Source of the DNA: CAXSBA01 sp965277105
GTDB taxonomy: Bacteria > Spirochaetota > UBA12135 > COTS27 > CAXSBA01
DNA length: 64,000 bases
Direction of reading: 5' to 3'
Assembly: GCA_965277105.1 (NCBI GenBank)
Contig: OZ255710.1
Location: 1,054,001 to 1,118,000, forward strand
The position numbers and the translations under genes were made by a program. Below are positions 1 to 7,672 of the stretch, in pieces. The stretch's first letter is position 1; every line of letters begins with the position of its first letter. Under the pieces are notes generated by a model. It ran no database searches and was not told the DNA's origin. It saw only the letters and a list, made by a program, of their open reading frames with translations.

Positions 1-1
1 G

Positions 2-100
2 GGAGGAGAAAATTCGGTGAATAATCTTATGAAAAAAACTATCGAAAACATTGAAAACTTTGTTAAAGGGAAACCTACTTCTTTGGTAACGAAAAAATAA
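2..100 (+). CDS. Partial C-terminus, probable D-2-hydroxyacid dehydrogenase
   Basis: An open frame runs in from the left edge and stops with TAA at 98-100, giving the last 32 residues of a protein that begins outside the window. The tail reads GGENSVNNLMKKTIENIENF followed by VKGKP and a short hydrophilic end. This resembles the C-terminal helix of NAD-dependent D-2-hydroxyacid dehydrogenases, which typically end with a venl..f..GkP pattern. The stop lies three bases before the GTG start of rsmG, so the two are probably co-transcribed. With only 32 residues the family call is tentative and the substrate cannot be named. Confidence 0.45.
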   Translation, partial: GGENSVNNLMKKTIENIENFVKGKPTSLVTKK

Positions 101-103
101 ATA

Positions 104-766
104 GTGACTAATCACGCCAACCTATTCCTAGAAAAAATCCTTCAACAAATAGATAAACTTAGCGTAGAAAAATCTCCTTATTTTTTTAGTGTTAGTAAGG
201 AAAAAAATCAACAACTAGCTCATTATGCCCAGTTGCTTTACGAGGAAAATTTAAAGTTTAATTTACTTGGAACGAAAGATATTGAAACCATCATCACTAA
301 GCATATTTTTGATTCCCTTTTAGGAATAAATTTTTTCCCTCAACACAAAAAAGCAATTGCCGATCTAGGCAGCGGCGGAGGACTGCCGGCTATTCCACTT
401 GCGATTTATCTCCCAAAAAATGACTTTTATTTAATTGAATCTAAAGAGAAAAAAACTTCTTTTTTAGAAAAGGTTACCAATAAAATAGAACTACAAAATA
501 TTCAGATAGTTAGCCAAAATATTGGAGAAGTAAAAAAGCAATTTAATTTTTTCACTGCCCGGGCTTTTAGCTCACTCAAAAAAATTATTCACCTAACCCA
601 AAAAATAGCTAGTAAACCAACAACTTATCTTTTATACAAAGGGAAAAAAGTTACCATTGCAGAAGAACTAAAATTAATTAGCAAAAGTATCCACTACGAA
701 ATTATCCCCTTAAAGCATTCTCTTTTCGTTGGTGAGCGAAACTTAGTAAAACTAACTCTAAAGTAA
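104..766 (+). CDS. rsmG: 16S rRNA (guanine527-N7)-methyltransferase RsmG
   Basis: RsmG (GidB) methylates G527 of 16S rRNA with S-adenosylmethionine in the cytoplasm. The 220-residue length fits the family. The SAM-binding motif DLGSGGGLPAIPLA lies at residues 87-100, followed by an acidic strand end (LIESKEKK), and a conserved RAFSSL segment is found in the C-terminal half. The start is GTG at 104, three bases after the upstream stop, with no clear ribosome binding site. The stop TAA at 764-766 overlaps the parA ATG by one base. The order rsmG-parA-parB is widespread in bacteria and usually lies close to the replication origin. Confidence 0.93.
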   Translation: MTNHANLFLEKILQQIDKLSVEKSPYFFSVSKEKNQQLAHYAQLLYEENLKFNLLGTKDIETIITKHIFDSLLGINFFPQHKKAIADLGSGGGLPAIPLAIYLPKNDFYLIESKEKKTSFLEKVTNKIELQNIQIVSQNIGEVKKQFNFFTARAFSSLKKIIHLTQKIASKPTTYLLYKGKKVTIAEELKLISKSIHYEIIPLKHSLFVGERNLVKLTLK

Positions 767-1530
767 TGGGAAAAATTATCGTTGTTTCTAATCAAAAAGG
801 TGGGGTTGGCAAAACCACTACCGTAGTCAACTTAGCTTATGAATTATCTCGGCTAAAAAATAACGTTTTAATTATTGACCTAGACCCTCAAGGGAACTGC
901 AGCAGTGGGTTGGGCATTGAAACAAGAGAAAAAATTAATCTCTACGAATGCCTAGCAGAAAATATTTCAATCAACGAAGTGATTTACTCTAGTAAATTTG
1001 ATCGGCTTTCTTTAATTCCCGGGACGGAAGACTTAACTGGAGCAGAAATAGAGTTAAGCGAAATGGAAAAAAAAGGAAGCCTTTTAAAAGAAAAAATCAA
1101 AGAGCTAAGTGAAAACTACCATTATATTTTTCTTGATACTCCTCCTGCTTTAGGTATGTTATCTTTAAATGCTTTTACTGCAGCTCAAAGCGTTTTAATC
1201 CCTATTCAATGCGAGTACTATGCTCTAGAAGGCATTTCTCTTCTATTAAAAAACATTAAGCGCATCAAGGAAAACTTTAACCCTTATCTAAAAATTGAAG
1301 GTATACTATTAACCATGTTTGATAGTAGGACTAATCTTGCCAAAGACGTAGCCGAAAACGTTAGACTGCATTTTAAAGAAAATACTTTTAATACAGAAAT
1401 TATGCGAAATATAAAAATTAGCGAAAGCCCTTCTTATGGTATGCCGGTAGGCGTTTATGCCCCAGAGAGTGCTGGAGCTATTGCCTATAAAAAACTAGCT
1501 GAGGAATTTATCAAAAAAAATGAAAAGTAA
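766..1530 (+). CDS. parA: Chromosome partitioning ATPase ParA (Soj)
   Basis: ParA is the deviant Walker ATPase of the chromosome segregation system; it binds the nucleoid and is stimulated by ParB bound at parS. The deviant Walker A box KGGVGKTTT is at residues 11-19. A Walker A' segment (LIIDLDPQGN) and Walker B (FLDTPPALG) follow. The length of 254 residues is that of the short chromosomal Soj type, without an N-terminal DNA-binding extension. The ATG overlaps the rsmG stop by one base and the 3' end overlaps parB by 11 bases, so the three genes are translationally linked. Confidence 0.96.
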   Translation: MGKIIVVSNQKGGVGKTTTVVNLAYELSRLKNNVLIIDLDPQGNCSSGLGIETREKINLYECLAENISINEVIYSSKFDRLSLIPGTEDLTGAEIELSEMEKKGSLLKEKIKELSENYHYIFLDTPPALGMLSLNAFTAAQSVLIPIQCEYYALEGISLLLKNIKRIKENFNPYLKIEGILLTMFDSRTNLAKDVAENVRLHFKENTFNTEIMRNIKISESPSYGMPVGVYAPESAGAIAYKKLAEEFIKKNEK

Positions 1531-2416
1531 AAACCCTAAGAAAAAAACTGGCTTGGGCGGGAAAGGGTTATCCATTCTTTTTCAAGAAGGGAAAAAATTT
1601 GATGAAAAATTTTCTGAAGAAAAAAAAATCCTCAAGGAAAAACTGCAAGACATTGCTACCGATAAAATTATTCCTAACGCCCTCCAACCTCGAACTTTTT
1701 TTGATGAAGAAAAAATTATGGAACTTAGCGAATCGATTAAAAACTATGGAGTAATTGAACCCGTTATCGTTAGCCCCGCTAATGCCCAAGGAGAATACGA
1801 GTTAGTTGCCGGAGAAAGAAGGTGGCGCGCTTGTCAAAAAGTGGGGATAAAAAGCATCCCAGCGATTATCAATAACCAAAATAGCGATAACCTCATTGAA
1901 ATGATGCTCATTGAAAACATTCAAAGAGAAGACCTTAATTTAATTGAGCAGGCGAGGAGCTTTAAATTAATTTTAGAAAAAAAAAATATCACTCAAGAAG
2001 AACTAGCGAGTAGCTTAGGGAAAAATCGCACGTATATTACTAATCTCCTACGCATTCTAAAACTTCCTACTTTTGTTCTAAAAGATTTAGAAGTCCAAAA
2101 AGTATCCCTAGGGCAAGCAAAAGTATTGGTTGGACTTAAAGAAACAGAAATAGCATTCCTCCACGAAGAGATTATCAAAAAAAATCTCACCGTTCGCGAA
2201 ATAGAAAAAAAAACTAAACTATTAAAAAGCAATAAACTCTTCTCTAAAAAAGAAGTAGAAAAAAAAGACCCTGATTTGTTGGAGATAGAAAAACTCTTTC
2301 GCGAAAAATTAAAAACCAAAGTATCGATTAAAAAAATCAAAAACAAAACGGGAAAAATAGAAGTGGAGTACTACGACTACGATGATCTTTTTACTATCCT
2401 CCATAAAATTCAATAA
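1520..2416 (+). CDS. parB: Chromosome partitioning protein ParB (Spo0J)
   Basis: ParB binds parS, spreads along DNA as a CTP-dependent clamp and activates ParA. The CTP-binding ParB/Srx boxes are visible: QPRTFF at residues 56-61, AGERRWRAC at 97-105 and ENIQREDLN around 132-140. A helix-turn-helix segment (LASSLGKNRTYITNLLRIL) follows near 162-180, and a lysine-rich C-terminal dimerisation region closes the 298-residue protein. The start overlaps the end of parA. No parS sequence (TGTTTCACGTGAAACA) was found by eye near the gene or elsewhere in the window. parB converges with the minus-strand larA-like gene with only 19 bases between. Confidence 0.95.
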   Translation: MKSKNPKKKTGLGGKGLSILFQEGKKFDEKFSEEKKILKEKLQDIATDKIIPNALQPRTFFDEEKIMELSESIKNYGVIEPVIVSPANAQGEYELVAGERRWRACQKVGIKSIPAIINNQNSDNLIEMMLIENIQREDLNLIEQARSFKLILEKKNITQEELASSLGKNRTYITNLLRILKLPTFVLKDLEVQKVSLGQAKVLVGLKETEIAFLHEEIIKKNLTVREIEKKTKLLKSNKLFSKKEVEKKDPDLLEIEKLFREKLKTKVSIKKIKNKTGKIEVEYYDYDDLFTILHKIQ

Positions 2417-2435
2417 CTCATTATACTTAAAAAAA

Positions 2436-3728
2436 TTATTTATTATCTAGACGAAACGCCTGGAGTCCCGGGTCAAAAAAGTAACCGACTCCATTTTTGA
2501 CTAAATTACTTTGAAATAAATTTTGATTTTTTTGATAAAAATTTTCTCCCCATTCAGTTGGCAAAAAATCATACCCTGCTTTTAAAAGGCTTTTTTGACT
2601 AAGCTCATGATGTGGAACGTAGGTTACTTTAAAATCAATATCCCCACCATGAATTAAATGAGCCAACACCGCTAACAAATTCCCCTCGTTAGTTTTTTTA
2701 CTACTGGTAAAGTTTTCAAACTCTTCGATAATTTTTGCTTTTTTCTGGTATCCAATTCTTTTAATAAGCTCATTATCAATTGGTTGTGGTGAAAAAGCTT
2801 TTACCCCTAAGGCAATGATGATGAGCTCTCCTCCCGGTTTGATTATTTCCCGAAGTCGATAAATTGCTTTATTGCAAAGCCAAGTGTAGTGATATTTTAC
2901 CGCCGGCATCCAGGCATAAACTTTTTTTAAAGGAGAATGAATAACTCGACAATTTTCTTTCAAGGTTAGTTTAGCGGCTTCTAGAAAAGTTTTTTTTTCA
3001 CTGCCAAAAAATAATCCTTTTAACTTATTTTCATTAACTTCTTTTCTAGTTACCGTGTAGAGAAAATAAATATTAGAATTTTTAGGTTTGAGATGCTTAA
3101 GGTAAATGGCATTGATAATTTCTCTAATAGGATTGCTAATTTTTAACAAAATATTTTCAATCCCGATAAGGGAGCTAAGCCAATGGGTTTGGTTAATGAT
3201 GGCTTCTCCTCCTAGTCCGATGATAATATTTTTAGTGTAATTAGACACTCCTAAAACTTCATGAGGAACAACTTGCCCTAAAGAAAGGACCAAATCAAAA
3301 TCTAATAAATGTTGACTAACTTTTATGGGGAAAGCCGGTAGCCTAATTAAACCTTTTAATTTTTCTGGGAGTAATTTTTTTAATTCTTCCCACTGGTAAA
3401 TCCCTAAAGTAGCACACTGATGGTAAGGATCGTGATCGAGAAAATTCATTTGTTCAAAAGCACTGCCAAACATTATTTCTTTTTCGGCTAAAGTCATTTT
3501 TCGATGAAGGCCAATTGCCGGCAAAACCGCTAAGAAATAATTCTCTCTTAGCTTATCATAAAGCAAAGTTGTTAGCTCTCCTAATCTTCCATCCAAACGA
3601 GTAATATCGGGAGGAACTAAAAGAATTGAACGAGGTTTTTTTTGTTGGATGACGTTAACTATTTTAGTTAGAAAATAATTTTTTTCTTTTTCGGTTAAAT
3701 TATCAGAAATTATTTGAAAGGAATCCAC
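2436..3728 (-). CDS. LarA-type nickel-dependent racemase family protein
   Basis: The protein belongs to the LarA (DUF2088) family, whose founder racemises lactate using a nickel-pincer nucleotide. Family motifs are present: PPDITR at residues 39-44, IGLHRKMT at 72-79, PHEVLG at 155-160, K166 in NYTKNIIIG, and H182 in NQTHW. The histidines and lysine correspond to the catalytic and nickel-binding residues His108, His174, Lys184 and His200 of the lactobacillus enzyme. Homologues act on several 2-hydroxy acids, so the substrate is open. The cofactor genes larB, larC and larE are not in the window. It is last in the der-aldehyde dehydrogenase-TauE-LarA unit, 32 bases after tauE. Confidence 0.8.
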   Translation of the reverse strand: MDSFQIISDNLTEKEKNYFLTKIVNVIQQKKPRSILLVPPDITRLDGRLGELTTLLYDKLRENYFLAVLPAIGLHRKMTLAEKEIMFGSAFEQMNFLDHDPYHQCATLGIYQWEELKKLLPEKLKGLIRLPAFPIKVSQHLLDFDLVLSLGQVVPHEVLGVSNYTKNIIIGLGGEAIINQTHWLSSLIGIENILLKISNPIREIINAIYLKHLKPKNSNIYFLYTVTRKEVNENKLKGLFFGSEKKTFLEAAKLTLKENCRVIHSPLKKVYAWMPAVKYHYTWLCNKAIYRLREIIKPGGELIIIALGVKAFSPQPIDNELIKRIGYQKKAKIIEEFENFTSSKKTNEGNLLAVLAHLIHGGDIDFKVTYVPHHELSQKSLLKAGYDFLPTEWGENFYQKNQNLFQSNLVKNGVGYFFDPGLQAFRLDNK

Positions 3729-3760
3729 TTAAAAAAGCAAGTAATAAATAACGCTATTTA

Positions 3761-4549
3761 CTATTTGACGAACCACGTATTGACATCAATAACGCCTAAT
3801 AAATTTAAAATAAAAAAAATCATTAAACTAAAAAAAGCATAACGAATAAAGCGCTCCCCTCCGGTAATGGTAATTTTAGCTCCTAACAAACTCCCCACAA
3901 CAGCCCCTAAAGATAGCACAATCCCAATTCGCCAAAGGATTAAATCATAATAAATAAAAATTATTAACGCAATAATATTAAGGGTCAAAGTAAGAAATAT
4001 TTTTAAAGCATTAGCTGTAAGTAAATTGTAACGACTAACAATAACTAAAACAAAAACCATTAAATATCCCACCCCAGCTTGGATAAAACCGACATACAAA
4101 CCTACGAAAAAAAAAGCAACTATTTCCAAAAATTTTAATTTTCTAATAACAAAATTATTTTGCTCACGGGGTTCTTTAGGTTTAAAAAGCATAGCAAATA
4201 AAACTCCGATAAGAATAAACGCAATCACTTTTTTCATTAACTCATCATCAATATCAACCGCCACTAAAGCCCCAATAATTGCTCCGAGTAAAGCAGGCAA
4301 AGAATATAGCAACCCATTTCTCACATCTAAAACTTTTTTTCTATGAAAAGCGATACTCCCAGTCATACTTTGAATAACAATAGCCACTCGATTAGTAGCA
4401 TTAGCCATATTAGCATCTAATCCATAAAGAATTAAAAGTGGGAGAGTTAAAAGAGAGCCCCCACCAGCTATCGTATTCATAAAAGAAGAAATCACCCCTA
4501 TAAAAAAAACTACGGTGTATTCATTAAAAGTTAAATCTAAATGCTCCAA
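3761..4549 (-). CDS. TauE/SafE family sulfite or organosulfonate exporter-like permease
   Basis: A 262-residue integral membrane protein with about eight hydrophobic segments. The N-terminal GVISSFMNTIAGGGSLLTLP segment is the typical TauE/SafE repeat motif, and a second copy of the repeat begins around FIQAGVGYLMV in the middle. Family members export sulfite, sulfoacetate and other sulfur or carboxylate anions, but the substrate cannot be read from sequence. It sits 12 bases after the aldehyde dehydrogenase gene and 32 bases before the LarA-like gene, which suggests export of an anion made by these enzymes. No Shine-Dalgarno sequence is obvious. Confidence 0.85.
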   Translation of the reverse strand: MEHLDLTFNEYTVVFFIGVISSFMNTIAGGGSLLTLPLLILYGLDANMANATNRVAIVIQSMTGSIAFHRKKVLDVRNGLLYSLPALLGAIIGALVAVDIDDELMKKVIAFILIGVLFAMLFKPKEPREQNNFVIRKLKFLEIVAFFFVGLYVGFIQAGVGYLMVFVLVIVSRYNLLTANALKIFLTLTLNIIALIIFIYYDLILWRIGIVLSLGAVVGSLLGAKITITGGERFIRYAFFSLMIFFILNLLGVIDVNTWFVK

Positions 4550-4561
4550 AAAATCCCTTTT

Positions 4562-6031
4562 TTAAATTCCCATAAGAATGTATTTTAAATTGAGGTACTC
4601 ATCTATTCCCCAGTGCGAACCTTCTCGCCCCAACCCACTTTCTTTAACCCCACCGAAAGGGACTGCCGCAGTCGAAATAATGCCTTGATTAATCCCCACC
4701 ATTCCCACTTCTAAAACCTCCGCTACTCGCCAAGCTCGACTTAAATCTTTGGTAAAAAAATAACTGGCTAAACCATAGGAGGTGTTATTCGCTAAAGCAA
4801 TAACTTCCTCTTCATTTTTAAAAGAAATTAGCGGCGCTAAAGGACCAAAAGTCTCTTCTTGATTAATCAAACATTTTTCATTTACATCCGTTAGGATAGT
4901 GGGTTCAAAAAAAAAGCCAGCTAAATTATTTTGAAGCTCTCGCCCGCCGCAGATAATCTTAGCTCCCCGATTAAGTGCATCAGCCAAATGCCTTTTTACT
5001 TTTTTGAGAGCATTTTCATCGATAAGAGGCCCCTGTTCAATCCCAGCTACTAGGCCATTACCTACTTTTAGTTTTTCTACTTCTCGTTTGAGAAGTAGAG
5101 TAAACTCTTCATAAATTTCTGCTTCAATGAAAAAGCGATTAGCACAAACACAAGTCTGCCCGGTATTGCGATACTTGCAGATAATCGCCTCTTTTACAGC
5201 TACTTTTAAATCAGCATCTTTAAAAACAATAAAAGGAGCGTTCCCTCCTAATTCTAAAGATACTTTTTTCAAAGTAGTAGAGCTTTGGCGAAGTAATAGT
5301 TTCCCCACTGCCGTTGAGCCGGTAAACGATATTTTTTTTACTAAGGGATTCGTCGTTAGCTCTTCTCCTATTTGGGCGTAATCACCAAAAACTAAATTGA
5401 TTACTGACGGCGGCATTCCCGCTTCGATAGCTAAAACTAAAATAGCGATAGCCGAGAGAGGAGTTTTTTCAGCAGGTTTAATCACACAAGTACACCCAGC
5501 AGCTAGTGCGGGGGCTATTTTTCGAGTAAGCATAGCCAAAGGAAAATTCCAAGGAGTAATAATTCCCACGACACCTACGGGTTGTTTTTCAATGACAATC
5601 CGAACATCTGCTTTATGGGGAGGAATAATTTCTCCATAAGCTCGTTTCCCTTCTTCAGCAAACCATTCCAAGAAAGAAGCAGCATAGCTAACTTCGGCCT
5701 TGGATTCGTTTAAAGGTTTGCCTTGCTCTAAGGTCATAATAGTAGCTAAATCATCTTGATTTTCTTTCATAAGGGAAGCCCATTTTAAAAGAAAAACAGC
5801 TCGTTCACTCGCTAAAGTTTTTTTCCAATTATGAAAAGCCGTAAAACTATGATCAATTGCTTTTGCAGTTGCTGACCGACTAAGAGATGGTAAAGTTGTT
5901 AAAATTTCTCCAGTCGCGGGGTTAATGACTTCAAAACTATTTTTTGCTTTGCTAACCCATTCATTATTAAGGCAATAACCATTAGCTAATAAATTAGTAT
6001 TTTTAATAAGCTTTTCTAAATTATTTTTCAT
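4562..6031 (-). CDS. gabD: NAD(P)-dependent succinate-semialdehyde-type dehydrogenase (GabD-like)
   Basis: This aldehyde dehydrogenase would oxidise succinate semialdehyde or a similar acidic aldehyde to the acid. The oxyanion Asn is in TPWNFP (N162), the general base E260 in LELGG, and the catalytic C294 in GQTCVC. The second Cys two residues later is typical of GabD-type enzymes. The length of 489 residues is normal. Its start overlaps the end of der by 11 bases and it is followed closely by a TauE-type exporter and a LarA-type racemase. GabD-like enzymes also oxidise sulfolactaldehyde in sulfosugar catabolism, so the neighbours leave that alternative open. Confidence 0.85.
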   Translation of the reverse strand: MKNNLEKLIKNTNLLANGYCLNNEWVSKAKNSFEVINPATGEILTTLPSLSRSATAKAIDHSFTAFHNWKKTLASERAVFLLKWASLMKENQDDLATIMTLEQGKPLNESKAEVSYAASFLEWFAEEGKRAYGEIIPPHKADVRIVIEKQPVGVVGIITPWNFPLAMLTRKIAPALAAGCTCVIKPAEKTPLSAIAILVLAIEAGMPPSVINLVFGDYAQIGEELTTNPLVKKISFTGSTAVGKLLLRQSSTTLKKVSLELGGNAPFIVFKDADLKVAVKEAIICKYRNTGQTCVCANRFFIEAEIYEEFTLLLKREVEKLKVGNGLVAGIEQGPLIDENALKKVKRHLADALNRGAKIICGGRELQNNLAGFFFEPTILTDVNEKCLINQEETFGPLAPLISFKNEEEVIALANNTSYGLASYFFTKDLSRAWRVAEVLEVGMVGINQGIISTAAVPFGGVKESGLGREGSHWGIDEYLNLKYILMGI

Positions 6032-7406
6032 TTTGCTTTTCCTTATTGGTTAAAAATTTTAAGTGGAGTGGAGTTCCTAAGAGATTAAAATATTTCGTTA
6101 AAAAGTTATGCAAGTAATCAACTACTTTTTTTTCCAAGTGTTTTTTTTCATTGATATAAAGTTGGAACAAAGGAGGAGAAGTTTTTATTTGAGTGGCGTA
6201 ATAAATTTTAAGAATTTTTTTTTGTCTAAAGCTAGTATCATATTCGCTCATAGCCATTTTAAGAGCTTCGTTTAAATGGCTAGTTTTAATTTCTATTTGG
6301 TGATTATAAAAAGCCCGCATTATTTTTTTAAAGACTACTTTTTTTCTCTCAATTGAAAAAAACTTTTTAGAAGATAATGGAGAAAGTAAAAATTTTTTTA
6401 AAATCGGATAAAGTTCGGTAATGTTTTTTTTAAAAGGAGCCCAGTTTTTTTTGGTCAAAAGATCCCATTTATTAAAAAAAATCAACAAGGTTTTTTTTTT
6501 ACTATGAATAAGTGAAATGAGTTTTTTATCTTGGTCAGTAAGGTTATAAAAGTTTTCTTCTATTTCCTTGGCATCGATAATAAGGAGGATCACTTCAGCT
6601 TGATTGATGGCATGAAAAGATTTTTTTAGCGAAAGATTTTCCACCATTTGCTTTTTAGTTTTTTTTTTTCGAATACCAGCAGTGTCAATTATTTTATACT
6701 TTTTATCTTGATAAAAAACAAACTCATCTACTAGGTCTCTCGTAGTCCCGCTCTCTTCTTTAGTGATGCTTCTCTGCCAACCGAGAAAAGCATTGAGAAA
6801 AGAAGATTTACCCACATTAGGCTTGCCGATAATTGAAAAACTTCCTACGCAATCATTAGGTAACGAATCAGAGTTTTTAGGAAGGATTTTTTTTTTAACT
6901 AAATGGTTTTTAAGGGAAAAAATTTTATCCCTTAATGCTTGTATATTATTTTTGGTTTTTGCAGAAACTAAAAAAAAATCTTCATTAGCAACCCCATAAA
7001 GATCACCCAAAAGCATTTCTTTTTTTTCACTATCTACCTTATTAGCAATAAAAATAGTTGGCAAAGCATTTTTCAAAATATTTTTATTAATCGCTTGATA
7101 AAGAAGTTTATCTTCCCCACTAATATCTGAAATATCAAAAATCACTAACAGCCCATCAATGGTGCTTAACTCTTTTTTTAAATGCTTTTGAATATAGGCG
7201 CTAGCACTAATGGCCGACTTCTCGACTTCCATCCCCGGGAGATCAGCTAAAATAAGAAAGTCTTCACCATCACGCAAAAACCCCTTTACTCGGTCTCTAG
7301 TAACCCCACGCTCTTTAGCAATAATAGATTTGTTTTGGCTTAAAAGGGCATTAAAAAGCGACGATTTCCCCACGTTGGGTTTTCCTAGAAGGCCAAAACG
7401 GTACAT
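6021..7406 (-). CDS. der: Ribosome assembly GTPase Der (EngA)
   Basis: Der has two tandem GTPase domains and acts in assembly of the 50S ribosomal subunit. The first P-loop (GKPNVGKS) is at residues 8-15 and the second copy at 194-201. G3 motifs are DLPG in domain one and DTAGIRKK at 241-248 in domain two, and NKVD and NKWD supply the G4 motifs. A KH-like C-terminal domain follows. The total of 461 residues fits the family. It is first in a minus-strand unit and overlaps the aldehyde dehydrogenase gene. The upstream region is shared with the divergent phoX-like gene. Confidence 0.96.
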   Translation of the reverse strand: MYRFGLLGKPNVGKSSLFNALLSQNKSIIAKERGVTRDRVKGFLRDGEDFLILADLPGMEVEKSAISASAYIQKHLKKELSTIDGLLVIFDISDISGEDKLLYQAINKNILKNALPTIFIANKVDSEKKEMLLGDLYGVANEDFFLVSAKTKNNIQALRDKIFSLKNHLVKKKILPKNSDSLPNDCVGSFSIIGKPNVGKSSFLNAFLGWQRSITKEESGTTRDLVDEFVFYQDKKYKIIDTAGIRKKKTKKQMVENLSLKKSFHAINQAEVILLIIDAKEIEENFYNLTDQDKKLISLIHSKKKTLLIFFNKWDLLTKKNWAPFKKNITELYPILKKFLLSPLSSKKFFSIERKKVVFKKIMRAFYNHQIEIKTSHLNEALKMAMSEYDTSFRQKKILKIYYATQIKTSPPLFQLYINEKKHLEKKVVDYLHNFLTKYFNLLGTPLHLKFLTNKEKQNEK

Positions 7407-7597
7407 ATAAAAAAGTGACTATTTTATTGGTTTTATTGCTTTTAACTTACTTGATTCTTCCAGAAAAAGTTCTATTTTTTATTAAATTTTCTTTAACGGG
7501 TAATTATTATTGTATTATGGTTTTTAAAATTTTTATTTTGATTTAATTTTTTTCTAATCTTAGAAAATTCCATAGGTAAGTTTTTTTTAAACGACAA

Positions 7598-7670
7598 TAT
7601 AATTTTTTCGAAATTTGGACTTTTTATTTAGTTCAATATTTCAATATTTTAAATTTATTTACAGGATAAA
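7598..7670 (+). promoter_or_regulatory. Probable promoter and leader of the PhoX-like gene
   Basis: TATAAT at 7598-7603 is a perfect -10 box, though no convincing -35 is seen. It predicts a leader of roughly 60 bases. The leader contains TCAATATT twice in tandem at 7633-7648, which could be an operator or chance in AT-rich DNA. AGGA at 7663-7666 is a modest ribosome binding site for the ATG at 7673. No Pho box was recognised. Confidence 0.45.
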
Positions 7671-7672
7671 GA

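Noticed and set aside
1..2416. Replication origin near rsmG-parA-parB
   Set aside because: No cluster of DnaA boxes (TTATCCACA) or AT-rich unwinding region was found in the window; the gene order alone is only suggestive.
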